DNA from: Watersipora subatra
Taxonomy: Eukaryota > Bryozoa > Gymnolaemata > Cheilostomatida > Watersiporidae
Direction of reading: 5' to 3'
NCBI RefSeq assembly: GCF_963576615.1
Contig: NC_088708.1
Location: 29,519,191-29,583,190 of the forward strand
DNA length: 64,000 bases
Both the position numbers and the translations under genes were made by a program. Shown in pieces: positions 39,201 to 54,200 of this stretch (the first letter of the stretch is position 1; every line of letters begins with the position of its first letter). Below the pieces are notes generated by a model. It had not been told where the DNA came from, did no database searches, and saw only the letters and a program-made list of their open reading frames with translations.

Positions 39201-42200
39201 TTTAAGAGAAACCTATCTAAGGACGTTTGCCTTTGTCGCCCTTTCAACATGTTGCGATCAGGACGAACACAGGTGTCGTCACCAAGGGTTAATGCACTAC
39301 CACTAGCCAATTTGTCCGAATGTCTATTTTTATAGTCTTGATAGATAGCACCAGCCTTTTTACGTAGCATCGTTTCAGTTACGCAGTCACCGGCCAATTG
39401 TTTATCTTTTATCCAATGCCTGAGCAGTCTCTCCATCAGCGGTCGTGAAGATCGTTGCGTCGTTTAGAAACTATGGTTAGTCCTTTTGCAAATTAAATGC
39501 CTTGAATATAATCCTTGTGTTTGATAATTGTGGATGTATTTCTATCATATTGCCGAGCTAGCTCAATCACGCATACACATTTCGCATATTTTTCAATAAT
39601 TTTCCGTTTAATATCAATTGTTATCATTCACTTTTTCTTTGCATTATCTATCCTTTTACTGGCAAACTTTCGGTCTACGCACGATACTTTTAATTCACAT
39701 AATTCTGCACTGAAAATCGCGCACAAAAAACATGGTACAAAAGTATAATCTGAGCAGTTGAAAAATACAGAGTGATGCTGTTCTCATAAAACACCTCCGA
39801 CATACTTGGCAACTGACTCATGTGCTCGTATCTCAAACATGGCTCATGTGTTAGTGCTAAAACTTGCTTAAAAGCTGGCTCATACCTCAAGTTTTTTGTA
39901 TGTTAGGGCACTCGTAAGTTGAAGTATTACTGTATATAAGTTTTACATATTTTCAATAAAATATGCAGTCTCAGATGCACAAACTATGGAAAAATTGAGC
40001 AGTTTTTAGTGCTAAGTCAATAGGAGTTAATAGATCAGCTGATTCGCTTTGCACATCACCATGACGCTGCGTCATGCTAATTATAGGCCTCACTTGTTTT
40101 GATTATTGCATATCTAGGGTTTACTATATCTATGGACAGAACTATTGATTTTACTATAAACGTTTAAAGGAGCAAATGGAAGCATCAAATTAGTAATATA
40201 TTTCATATACTACTAATATATCTCATATATTAGTAATATATCTCATATATTACTAATATATCTCATATATTATTAGTAATATATCTCATATATTAGTAAT
40301 ATATCTCATATATTATTAGTAATATATCTCATATATTATTAGTAATGTATCTCATATATTATTAGTAATGTATCTCATATATTATTAGTAATATATCTCA
40401 TATATTATTAATGTATCTCATATATTATTAGTAATATATCTCATATATTAGTAATATATCTCATATATTATTAGTAATATATCTCATATATTATTAGTAA
40501 TATATCTCATATATTATTAGTAATGTATCTCATATATTATTAGTAATGTATCTCATATATTATTAGTAATGTATCTCATATATTATTAGTAATATATCTC
40601 ATATATTATTAGTAATGTATCTCATATATTATTAGTAATGTATCTCATATATTATTAGTAATATATCTCATATATTATTAGTAATGTATCTCATATATTA
40701 TTAGTAATGTATCTCATATATTATTAGTAATATATCTCATATATTATTAGTAATATATCTCATATATTATTAGTAATATATCTCATATATTATTAGTAAT
40801 GTATCTCATATATTATTAGTAATATATCTCATACATTATTAGTAATATATCTCATATATTATTAGTAATATATCTCATATATTATTAGTAATGTATCTCA
40901 TATATTATTAGTAATGTATCTCATATATTATTAGTAATGTATCTCATATATTATTAGTAATATATCTCATATATTATTAGTAATATATCTCATATATTAT
41001 TAGTAATGTATCTCATATATTATTAGTAATGTATCTCATATATTATTAGTAATATATCTCATATATTATTAGTAATATATCTCATATATTATTAATAATG
41101 TATCTCATATATTATTAGTAATATATCTCATATATTATTAATAATGTATGTCATATATTATTAGTAATATATCTCATATATTATTAATAATGTATCTCAT
41201 ATATTATTAGTAATATATCTCATATATTATTAATAATGTATCTCATATATTATTAGTAATATATCTCATATATTATTAATAATGTATCTCATATATTATT
41301 AGTAATATATCTCATATATTATTAATAATGTATCTCATATATTATTAGTAATGTATCTCATATATTATTAGTAATATATCTCATATATTATTAGTAATAT
41401 ATCTCATATATTATTAGTAATATATCTCATATATTATTAATAATGTATCTCATATATTATTAGTAATATATCTCATATATTATTAATAATGTATCTCATA
41501 TATTATTAGTAATATATCTCATATATTATTAGTAATATATCTCATATATTATTAATAATGTATCTCATATATTATTAGTAATATATCTCATATATTATTA
41601 ATAATGTATCTCATATATTATTAGTAATATATCTCATATATTATTAGTAATGTATCTCATATATTATTAGTAATATATCTCATATATTATTAGTAATGTA
41701 TCTCATATATTATTAGTAATGTATCTCATATATTATTAGTAATGTATCTCATATATTATTAGTAATGTATCTCATATATTATTAGTAATATATCTCATAT
41801 ATTATTAGTAATGTATCTCATATATTATTAGTAATGTATCTCATATATTATTAGTAATATATCTCATATATTAGTAATATATCTCATATATTATTAGTAA
41901 TATATCTCATATATTATTAGTAATGTATCTCATATATTATTAGTAATGTATCTCATATATTATTAGTAATATATCTCATATATTATTAGTAATGTATCTC
42001 ATATATTATTAGTAATGTATCTCATATATTATTAGTAATATATCTCATATATTAGTAATATATCTCATATATTATTAGTAATATATCTCATATATTATTA
42101 GTAATGTATCTCATATATTATTAGTAATATATCTCATATATTATTAGTAATATATCTCATATATTATTAGTAATATATCTCATATATTATTAGTAATATA

Positions 42201-45200
42201 TCTCATATATTATTAGTAATATATCTCATATATTATTAGTAATATATCTCATATATTATTAGTAATATATCTCATATATTATTAGTAATATATCTCATAT
42301 ATTATTAGTAATATATCTCATATATTATTAGTAATATATCTCATATATTATTAGTAATATATCTCATATATTATTAATAATATATCTATGTATATTTAAA
42401 GAAAAAAACTGCTGTTTAAGTAAAACTGTTTAAACCTACCTGTGCTGTTGAATAGAATTTGTTTACCATAGTAACCCCCTCCGACCAAAATCTACAAATG
42501 TTTAGCATATATTAGTTTAGTAAAAAGACCAATGAAAACAATAATAATTCATTAAGAATTAGCAACAATAACTAATTGAGAATTAACAGATTATATATAT
42601 TTTTCAAAGCATAGACAAACCAATAAAAAGTATGTGACTCTTTACACAATATTTATCACCATCATCATCCTTATCAGGAAGTTTTTCCATTTTTTGAAGA
42701 ATCAACCAATCAACTATTTTTTACTTTAAAAACTGTTAATGGTTATGTTACAGTTCAAACATCGTAGACATAGAAACTGCCAAACTTATCTTTTTCATCA
42801 AAGAGTGTAATAGAAGCTGTCAGGTCTGCTATGCATAGAGTTGAACTAACGAATGTGAATGAAAATTAATAGAGTTGTTGTATAATAGCATAATAACATG
42901 TACTTGTTAGAGCACACGTTGTCATTGACTGCTCCCCTTTGAGTTCAGTAACTGTTACAACTTTGTTAGTGATCTACATGACCTACATATATGCATATCT
43001 ACATGATCAACATATCTACATGGCCTACATATACACGTATTTACATGACCTACATCTCTACATATACAGGTACGCAGCTGCTAAATATAAACATTACCAC
43101 CAGTTGTTATGCTTGGGTAAATACATAGATATAGTAAAGTATAATACATAGATATAGAAAAGTATAATATATAGATATAGTATAGGGTTTACTATATCTA
43201 TGGGTAAATATTAGCTTCAGTTTTAATATATAGTTTCTCAAAAACTAGCAAATGAAAACGTATAGAATAGAACGTTCTTAAACCAAAAAAGTGCAGATAA
43301 TATATACTGTAACAAAAATTAGTAAGTTGTTAAATTAGACATGAAATTAATGCTAGCATACATAGTTCCCTAAAACATCAATGTAAAATTTTAAAATACT
43401 GTTCTGAGACTCTATGCCTTAATTGCTTCAAATGTTTATATACCGATATGTTTATATACCGTTAGTTGATTGGACAAAATAATTACTTATTATTTGTTAA
43501 CTGCTCTGGTTTTAGCCTTTGTATATCCTTTTTACACCATGTACGTTTTCATGAATTGCAAAATAAAGTATAGAGAAATTTTAGAAATTTATATAATAGA
43601 ACTGGAAGAATGCCAAATTGATAGACCGCTAGTAGTATATCAATGACATGTCAATTTTCACTACCACAAATATAATCATTCAAAATGACATTAATATTTT
43701 TAAAAATTACTGATGAGGAAGTATCAGTTTTATCATTTGGCAAATTAAAAACACTAAAAATAAATAACCAAGTAGCTGCTCACGTCGCCTTCTGGGGTTC
43801 TATAAATAGCTTTGGAGTCAAATGCCAGCAGCAATCTGTCATCTGATTGATACAAGCATGTAGTTATCCACTCATCCTGTTCTAGGTTATAGACATGATT
43901 ATTACCCAGCACTGCTAAACTGTATCGATCCGCTGAGGCCGTGTTCTACAAGACCAATATTCACAATAAAAAGTCTCAGTAGAATATAAAATGAAGCTTT
44001 AGTGTTACATTGTTAGACTGCGCTCCATACTCACTGGCTGAGGTCTCGGTGACATAATCATATTTTTTATGACATCTTGTATTTCAGGGAGGATAGGCAT
44101 CATGAATTTGATAGTGTCCATCAGCATGGTGGCTTGCTGAATGATGTCTATCGATGGACAGAGTCTCTCGGGCAATGGCATTACCTCATGAACATAACAA
44201 TCAGCTGTTGGCCGAATTAAACTACAATGTGAACATTATGGATTATATGAACAACTAGCAAAATTCCCAGCGTTGCATGGGTATTAAAAATCAGCTTATA
44301 AACAATGACGGGTAATGTAGTTGCCTGCCACTTACCATTAGCCTGGCACATTGCCAATGGCTAATTTGAGTAAGCTAGTTATCTATGGCTCTTACTAATA
44401 AGAGCTGTGAGAGCAAGCATTAAATGACATTGCACCGTAACGAAGAGTGGTAGCGTAATTTCACCCACATAGCGACATTTATTGGCCAATGAATCCATCA
44501 ATCTTGTGTATCTGTATCGATAAGATATTTGCATGGCAAACGGGAGGTTCTGAGATCAAATTCAGTTGGACGTGAGCTTATAATTTTAAGATTTTAATAG
44601 CTATAGCTGGACAGACTCGAAACATACAGACAAACTTTGAAATTTATATATAGATATGCAATCGACAGGTGGACAAGGCTGTATTCAAAGTTATGCATTA
44701 GATTTTGCAATTTTAGGAAGCTGCTATGACTTACACTATTTAAAAATAAAAAAATATCTACACCGTTTGCTGTATGTTATCAGGCATAATGTGCCACCAT
44801 CTGGCCAAAACTTCTACCCTTATTTCAATCAATTCGCTAATCTGAAGTGTGATGAGAGAGGTACCATTTATGTGTCAGCAAAAAAGACACTTGAATATCA
44901 ATTTAAATCCTGTGAACCTAACAACAGAGTTGTCTCCCTACCAATAGAGCTGTCTTCTATCAAGGAAGTTGTCTCCCATTAATGGAATTGTCTCCTAACA
45001 ATAGAGCTGTTTTTTAACAATAGAGTTGTTTTCTAACAATAGAGTTGTCTCATATTAATGGAGTTGTCTCATATTAATAGAATTGTCTTCTAACAATAGA
45101 GTTGTCTTTTAAAAATAGTTGCTTATTTTGGGTTTTTTACTAGTGCAAGATTTTCTTTTAGAGTTTGCATGACTTTTCAGGAGTCAAACCTTGGAAGCTG

Positions 45201-48200
45201 TTTTGCAAAAGAGTATAAGTTCAATACAGATAGTTTCAAAAGTTCAAGCACCAGTTGAAAAGTGAAAAAAGTGAATTCTCTAAGACAAAAACTAGCATGA
45301 CTTTTGCAAATCCTTATAAAAATAAATCATATAAACTAGTATCTTACTTATACAGTGAAAACTTTGAAGAATGTGAGAAATGTTGACCTAGTCAAATATT
45401 AACTGATTCAAGGTTGAAAATAAATTAGGTCAAGTATTGACCTTTGAATGCAGTTGTTTGCAATTTTTTTGACAGTTTACAATTTCTTTATATGTTATAG
45501 TGATTATATTTTTAACGCCTTATAGCCAAATAGATCAATACTATCTCAAAACATTTAACCTAAACTTGCTAGTGTCAGCATTTGTGTTTCAGGTTAGAAA
45601 ATACTGTGTAAACTATGCCCAGTATTTTTGTATTCATCTGCGTAATAAAGAAACAATCGGTCTATTCTAAACAGATTTAGATAAGACTTACTCTAAGAAT
45701 TGAGTTTGAATATCCATGTCTATGATCGTAAAGATGTTGAAGGTAGAGATGTTGAAGTTCTCGTCGAACATATCAACGAGCTCTTTGCCAGTAGGCCAGT
45801 CAACAACTGCTGGTCCAATAGCCAAACCATTGCACTGAGTTAAACAATAAACATATTTATTATCTAAACCAACTTATGTGTACGATTTGGCAAATGTTTA
45901 AAAACGTTTTTTCAAAGATGTGATGTTTAGCTAGAGTTGTCTACTCTATGATGGCAAGATTATGTGATGGGTCAGTTAGCTAATAAACTGGAGTTGTCTA
46001 CTATAAGACGACACGATTAGCTAATAGGTAACTGAAGTTGCCTACTATAGCAGACAAATGTGTACCAGCATAAAATGTTTGAAATTGTAGTTTTTATGAC
46101 TTGAGTATCTTCTCAATCGAGCAACTAACAATGCAATAAATCTTATTTATTCAAAAACATTTGTTTACATTGTGTGGTTTAGCTTTTAGTTTAATCTCAG
46201 TTTAACTTCTCTTTGATTAATATCGTTTCAGAAGGTTGTTTACTCAGCACCACTTGCACCCAACAAAGCGACAACTCCCATTTAGGCAGCTTAAATAATT
46301 AACTACATGCGTGATATGAGCAAAGTTTGGCTGGCTAAAATAAGTTTAATATTTTTACTATTTATATAACATGGTATCAGTAATTTTAATTTTAAAATTA
46401 GGAACAACTACTAATAATTTAAATTCATTGAAAACTAATTTACTAATATTAGTAATGTTAATAAGTTTACTAATAAATTATTATTATCAGTAATAAAATA
46501 TTAAGCTATTTTATTTATTTACAAAAATAAACAAAGTCACAAAGGTTTATATAAGTAGTTGTCTGCACCTACATGCCGTAAAGTTTAGTGAATCGTTTAT
46601 CTATAAAATTATGGAAAACTTATTGATTGTCCATTCATAGAACCGAACGGTCAAAACCCTATCAAAACCTATAACATTATATTAAATCACTGTGTAACAT
46701 CATGCCTTTCAAGTTAATAATTGTTCATTAAAATTAGTTATGTTATATATATTATATTTGGATAGTTTGTTGCTATTTTTATTTTTCCTTTCTGTATAGT
46801 GTATGACTTTTAGGCTGAACCATTTTCAAATGCTTCATGCAAGCCATGAGACTACACTTTTGAGAGATTATACGTTTTTAAGTTGTTCATGTCTCTGAAG
46901 AAAACAACTCCGTACAAACCAACCGGCCAGCCTAGCAATATCTTTTTATTAGCGAATTGATAGACGCCAAGTTTGCGTATAGATTCCACAGATTTCAGAA
47001 ATCAGATTCACAGTTCAATTCACAGATTCAATAGATTCACTGAAATCAGATTTACACCCGTAACAGAATCACTGATTCAATTATTAACTAAACTAGCACA
47101 TGCATAGATGTTCTATGCATGTGAACATCTATGCATGTGAACATCTATGCATGTGCACATCTATGTATGTGCACATTTATGTATGTGCACATACATAAAT
47201 GTGCACATACATAGATGTTCACATGCATAGATGTGCACATGCATAGATGTGCACATGCATAGATGTGCACTGTGGCAGTAAATTAAATGAAAAACAATCG
47301 GTAGCAGACAGGTTGGTGTTAAATAATTGTTCAAATATACAAATATACTGAGTTATAAAAATATATCACACAGCTCAACCTTAAAATATAGGGTAGAGCT
47401 GTATTATGTATTTATAGAGATTTATATTATACTATCATACTACAAACATATTGTAAATATTTTATAATACTACACATATATAATATTTAAAGTATTCTAT
47501 ACTTGTAGAGCCATTTATATATTTATATAAAATATATAAATGGCTCTGCCCTACTGAACTCTGAATTCTATGCTGATATTTCTTATAATAAGCAAAACTT
47601 TATATTGTTTTAAAAAGTTAACATTGCTCCTGTTTATTGATTAAACTTTTTTTCTCGTTCAAAGCCTTTTTAATGATAAAAATGCCTGCTAACCAAGAGT
47701 ATACTTAACACTGCATTTCATATTAATTTTTTCTTTACCTAGTTGACTAGTTGTGATAGTGCTATGAGTAGTCTTTTTGATAAGTCACTTGACCTCATCT
47801 GACCTCACCTATTCTCACCTGACATCACCTAACCTCACCTGACCTCACCTGGCTTCACGTAACCTCACCTGGCTTCACGTAACCTCACCTGACCTTACCT
47901 ATTTTCACCTGACATCACCTAACCTCACCTGACCTCACCTGACCTCACCTAACCTCACCTAGCCTGCAAACAGCAGGTTGGAAGTCAATTAAGAAAACTA
48001 GCAGTATTGACAAGAATGGCAACCAAACTTAAACTGCCTTTGGCAACTAGTCATGTCTATAGTTGACAAGGCTTCCTGGCTACTGGGCTCAAACATGTCC
48101 GACCAAGATAATAGAGACACTGTTTGTACAACAATGCTCTTGAAAACACGCACACATCATAATTGATCTTTGAGGGATTGCACACAACCTGCCATGCATG

Positions 48201-51200
48201 CACGCAGGCACACAGGCAAGCAAGTGCCCAGACACACGCGCGCACACTTCTACGCGTATAAAGAAAACAGATATAAAGAAACTTTGCCAAGCTAGTACTT
48301 TCAACTCAATAAGACTGCAAGCTTGTCTTAAAAGTTGAAAGTGCCAAAAGTTGTTTTCCGTATAAAAAATTTGCACTGATAATATAATTTTCTTTTGACT
48401 CTCTGTAACAGGTCTAGAATATATTTTAAAAGATTTTGCTTTGCCTATTCAAGGAAACAAAAATCTCATGCTTATAATATTTTAAAAAGTCATTCCACAA
48501 ACATTTTCTTAAACGCCTATTTAAAAAATACTGCGAATTCATTCTCCTATCATGCTCATTCCTATCACGTGAATTCATTCATTCACGCTCCACTTGACTC
48601 TATAGAAAGCAAATGAATTCTTTAATCATAAAAGTATTTGTTCATTCTTTTGCTGTGTATCTGCAGAGCATCTTTGTGAATTTCTTATGCTTTAAACAAC
48701 TTAAATAACAGAAAAGAATTCAAGCCCCTGGTTCATACACAATGCTACTATGGATGCTACATACGTACATTAGCAATGGCCAACACCAAATACTGTACCT
48801 TTGTAGTGATTCGCAGAATCTGCCGAATGATGGATTGGATGGTTGGGTCATTTACAAAGTCTATGAAATCCAGACGCTCTGGTGGGTGGTTAGGGTCAAC
48901 CACACATGTAAATGCTGAAGTCAGCCCTTCAGAATGCTCATTCATCCCTGGTACCAAAAATAACACAGATTCAAATCGTACAGTGTAGAACTAATCTGGA
49001 CCAAAATATTTTTACTAGATTTTTTTACCCTGGACTACTTGCTATTACCCTAAAGAATATTGACTAGCTGTAAGCTTGTACTTGGAACATGCAGTATCAC
49101 CTGAAAGTATGGCGTGACAAAGGGTTCAAGGCAATAAATATCTTTAAAACCAGCTATTTTTCTATATATGCATATAAAATACTAGTTTAGGTTTGACAAG
49201 ATGGAAGCTTATTGCAAACGAAACATGAAAGTGAAAATTTGTTAAAATGCATAAAACATGCTATCGTGGGATTTCATCCCACAACCTTACAGTGGTGGGT
49301 TGCGGGTTGTACCGTGCAGAACGTAAGCAATGTACATAATCTACCTTCAACTGCCATACATCATTGCTTAATATGACAAATAGAGAGCTACTTTGTAAGG
49401 TGAAATGAGGTTTCAATAAAAGAAGCGTTTTACATCAAATACTCGGTTGACATAAATCTTACTGATTTAATATTCGACACAAAAAACAATTGAGTTTTTA
49501 TTAAATAGGAAGTTTTTCTGAAAGATACCAAATTTTGTGTGTAATATGTCATGCCAAAACAAAAATTTCAAAAAGTAATAAAAGTCAGGTTATTGTCCAG
49601 TACTAACATTTGTGTTCATAAAATAATTACAAAAAATTCAATGTTGCATTTACCTTGTCAGACTTCAAGAAAAACAAAAATCCGAAATTATGTAAAAAAG
49701 CCTCTATTAATTTGCAATTCAATAAATTATAATCTGTTATAAATACTTAATAAATAATTTATATGTTATCATTCTTTTTAACAACTCGGCTAGCAAAAAC
49801 AGAGTAAGAGAATTACAGATTTTTTTGTTCAAGCGTTATCAAAGCTGAACTACACAGAGAGTTATCCTCTCTCATTGAAAATGCATTAGGCCACTTACAA
49901 TCTACTGAGGTACTCTTTACATCAGTGCCATCACAGAAAACTCCTATGAAAGGGTTGATGAATAAATCAATCATTTGTATTACATCACTGCTACTGGAAC
50001 ACCTCGCATTCAACTCTTCTATTATGCAGGTTGACAGCTCATCCAGGATTCTGAATCACAGAATATGACTGGGTAACATCACATCATCACAATACCTTGG
50101 GAAAAAAGGAGAAATAGAAGGAAGAGGGATGTGGGCTGACTAAAAAAGCTTACAGGCAACATGTTCCAGGGATGATGAAGATAGGATAACTCCTTACCAT
50201 TTTTTCTATTTATTGGAACATGCTCTCAGGGAAAATCAGAAAACATTTATTAAAAAACTGTTAAACAATTTTCCTTGGCATAGACTATGGACCAAATTTA
50301 CTCCCAATTTAAACAAACCTATTTACTTGAATGTTAGTAGTTATTTTACTATTTTGCATAATATTTTAGACATAAAGCTATGGTAACCTGACCATTCAGC
50401 AACGTTAATTAAGGTGAGTGAAGCTGCCATTGGCTGCCTCACAAAATAATGTAATCTTTATTATTAGCATAATCCACTAAATAAATTTGTTGTTTTCACA
50501 TACAGTAATTATATTGACTGGCCAAATACCCACTCACTTTGGTATCTGATCAGCCTCATAGATGACCAGTAAGGAATTATTTAGTTTTTGCTTGAAAATA
50601 TCTGAATACTTCTATAGTAACACTAGACTATTTATTCAAGCTCCTCTAGTTATACATATACATAATTATTTGTATTTATATTATTCAGAATATAAGTGTA
50701 TGAATAACTTTATTTATATAATATTATAACATAATATATAAATAAATATTATTCAGAATAAAAGTTTCATCATAAGCAATAATTAATATCAAATTATTGT
50801 GTTTTAATGGAATCTGACGGAATGTAGTGCAATATAAAACAATGTGTAGTGTATTACAAGTGTTGTGCCATGTAGTGATATGTAATACAAAGCAATGCCC
50901 GGTAATGAGATCTCCTGTAACATAATGCAATGAAAGGAAATGCAATGAAATGTACAGTTACTTGTACGTATATTTTGACTGAGGCAGAAAATATGAGACA
51001 GACAGGAACCAAACTCAATTCTCTGATGTCACAGTTGTGCCTGGGTTTTATCTCCACTATAAACATCACTTGAGATCTCCATACAGCCTATTAATGCTAA
51101 TGCGCTGCCAATGTATTGATTCCATATGGTGGGTAAATTGTCACTCTTTAATGTACTGTACTGGGTATGACTGTGTTCTATTGATTGACATCCAGTAGGT

Positions 51201-54200
51201 AAAGGTGAAAGCAGAAATAAGTACTTTAGCATAATGAGTGCGTCTCTCTGTACATGTGTAATAGATGCACAAGAATATCCATAATAGAGATATACCGGTC
51301 CTGAAAAACCTGCAATACATGGATTTCTATGCTGTAAGGATTATAATAGATGTATTTCTATGCTGTAAGGATTATAATACATGTATTTCTATGCTGTAAG
51401 GATTATAATACCGGTAGATGTACCTCTATGCTGTAAGGATCATAATAGATGTATCTCTATGCTATAAGAATTATAATAGATGTATGTATCTCTATGCTGT
51501 AAGGATTATAATAGATGTATTTCTATGTTGTAAAGATTAAATAGGTCTTATAGGGATTACAACGGTCTCATACCATCATTTAATTGTCTCATACCATCAT
51601 TTAGTGGTCTCATACCATCATTTAGTGGTCTCATACCATCATTTAGTAGCCTCACGCCATCATCTAGTGGTCTCATACCATCATTTAGTGGTCTCATACC
51701 ATCATTTAGTGGTCTCATACCTCCATTTAGTGGTCCCATACCATCATTTAGTGGTCTCATACCATCATTTAGTGGTCCCATACCATAATTTAGTGGTCCC
51801 ATACCATAATTTAGTAGTCTCATACCATCATTTAGTGGTCTCATACCATCATTTAGTAGTCTCATACCACCATTTAGTAGTCTCATACCATCATTTAGTG
51901 GTCCCATACCATCATTTAGTGGTCTCATACCATCATTTAGTGGTCTCATACCATCATTTAGTAGTCTCATACCATCATTTAGTGGTCCCATACCATCATT
52001 TAGTGGTCTCATACCATCATTTAGTAGTCTCATACCACCATTTAGTAGTCTCATACCATCATTTAGTGGTCCCATACCATCATTTAGTGGTCTCATACCA
52101 CCATTTAGTGGTCTCATACCATCATTTAGTGGTCTCATACCATCATTTAGTGGTCTCATACCATCATTTAGTAGTCTCATACCATCATTTAGTGGTCCCA
52201 TACCATCATTTAGTGGTCTCATACCATCATTTAGTAGTCTCATACCATCATTTAGTAGTCTCATACCATCATTTAGTGGTCTCATACCATCATTTAGTGG
52301 TCTCATACCATCATTTAGTAGTCTCATACCATCATCTAGTGGTCTCATACCATCATTTAGTAGTCTCATACCATCATTTAGTAGTCTCATACCATCATTT
52401 AGTGGTCCCATATCATCATCTAGTGGTCTCATACCATCATTTAGTAGTCTCATACCATCATTTAGTGGTCTCATACCATCATTTAGTGGTCTCATACCAT
52501 CATTTAGTGGTCTCATACCATCATTTAGTAGTCTCATACCATCATTTAGTGGTCCCATACCATCATTTAGTGGTCTCATACCATCATTTAGTAGTCTCAT
52601 ACCACCATTTAGTAGTCTCATACCATCATTTAGTGGTCCCATACCATCATTTAGTGGTCTCATACCACCATTTAGTGGTCTCATACCATCATTTAGTGGT
52701 CTCATACCATCATTTAGTGGTCTCATACCATCATTTAGTAGTCTCATACCATCATTTAGTGGTCCCATACCATCATTTAGTGGTCTCATACCATCATTTA
52801 GTAGTCTCATACCACCATTTAGTAGTCTCATACCATCATTTAGTGGTCCCATACCATCATTTAGTGGTCTCATACCATCATTTAGTGGTCCCATATCATC
52901 ATCTAGTGGTCTCATACCATCATTTAGTGGTCTCATACCATCATTTAGTGGTCTCATACCATCATTTAGTGGTCCCATATCATCATCTAGTGGTCTCATA
53001 CCATCATTTAGTAGTCTCATACCATCATTTAGTGGTCTCATACCATCATTTAGTGGTCTCATACCATCATTTAGTGGTCTCATACCATCATTTAGTAGTC
53101 TCATACCATCATTTAGTGGTCCCATACCATCATTTAGTGGTCTCATACCATCATTTAGTAGTCTCATACCACCATTTAGTAGTCTCATACCATCATTTAG
53201 TGGTCCCATACCATCATTTAGTGGTCTCATACCACCATTTAGTGGTCTCATACCATCATTTAGTGGTCTCATACCATCATTTAGTGGTCTCATACCATCA
53301 TTTAGTAGTCTCATACCATCATTTAGTGGTCCCATACCATCATTTAGTGGTCTCATACCATCATTTAGTAGTCTCATACCATCATTTAGTAGTCTCATAC
53401 CATCATTTAGTGGTCTCATACCATCATTTAGTGGTCTCATACCATCATTTAGTAGTCTCATACCATCATCTAGTGGTCTCATACCATCATTTAGTAGTCT
53501 CATACCATCATTTAGTAGTCTCATACCATCATTTAGTGGTCCCATATCATCATCTAGTGGTCTCATACCATCATTTAGTGGTCTCATACCATCATTTAGT
53601 GGTCTCATACCATCATTTAGTGGTCTCATACCATCATTTAGTGGTCCCATACCATAGTTTAGTGGTCCCATACCATAATTTAGTGGTCTCATACCATCAT
53701 TTAGTGGTCTCATACCATCATTTAGTAGTCTCATACCATCATTTAGTGGTCCCATACCATAATTTAGTAGTCTCATATCATCATTTAGTGGTCTCATACC
53801 CTCATTTAGTAGCCTCATACCATCATTTAGTAGTCTCATACCATCATTTAGTGGTCTCATACCACCATTTAGTAGTCTCATACCATCATTTAGTGGTCCC
53901 ATACCATAGTTTAGTGGTCCCATACCATAATTTAGTGGTCCCATACCATAATTTAGTAGTCTCATACCATCATTTAGTGGTCTCATACCCTCATTTAGTG
54001 GTCTCCTACCATCATTTAGTAGTCTCATACCATCATTTAGTAGTCTCATACCATCATTTAGTAGTCTCATACCATCATTTAGTAGTCTCATACCATCATT
54101 TAGAGGTCTCATATCATCATGTAATGGCCTCTTACTATCATGTAGTAGTCTCATACCATCATTTAACGCCTACCGACAGTGAGAGCTGAGTGATTCAGTA

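Larger units (their letters stand above)
37294..40134 (+). mobile_element. P-superfamily DNA transposon, inactive, with nested Tigger
   Basis: The ends are inverted repeats CATAGATATAGTAAACCC at left and its complement at right, with a second matched block AGTGAGGCCTATAATT at 37348-37363 and 40079-40094. The element is flanked by the perfect 8-bp direct repeat GACAGAAC (37286-37293 and 40135-40142). An 8-bp target duplication and CAT-starting ends are typical of P elements, and the degenerate transposase supports the assignment. Without the nested 1251-bp Tigger and its extra TA the original element was about 1.6 kb. Confidence 0.85.

Noticed and set aside
43784-43945. Kelch-type repeat (NNHVYNLEQDEW)
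   Set aside because: The look is superficial; the exon aligns better with exon 22 of unit 2 by phase, Gly-x-x-His and Cys position.
51557-54189. Open frames of about 860 codons on both strands (LNDGMRP or SYHHLVV strings)
   Set aside because: Product of the 21-bp satellite, intronic to the large gene; same for 62550-63983.
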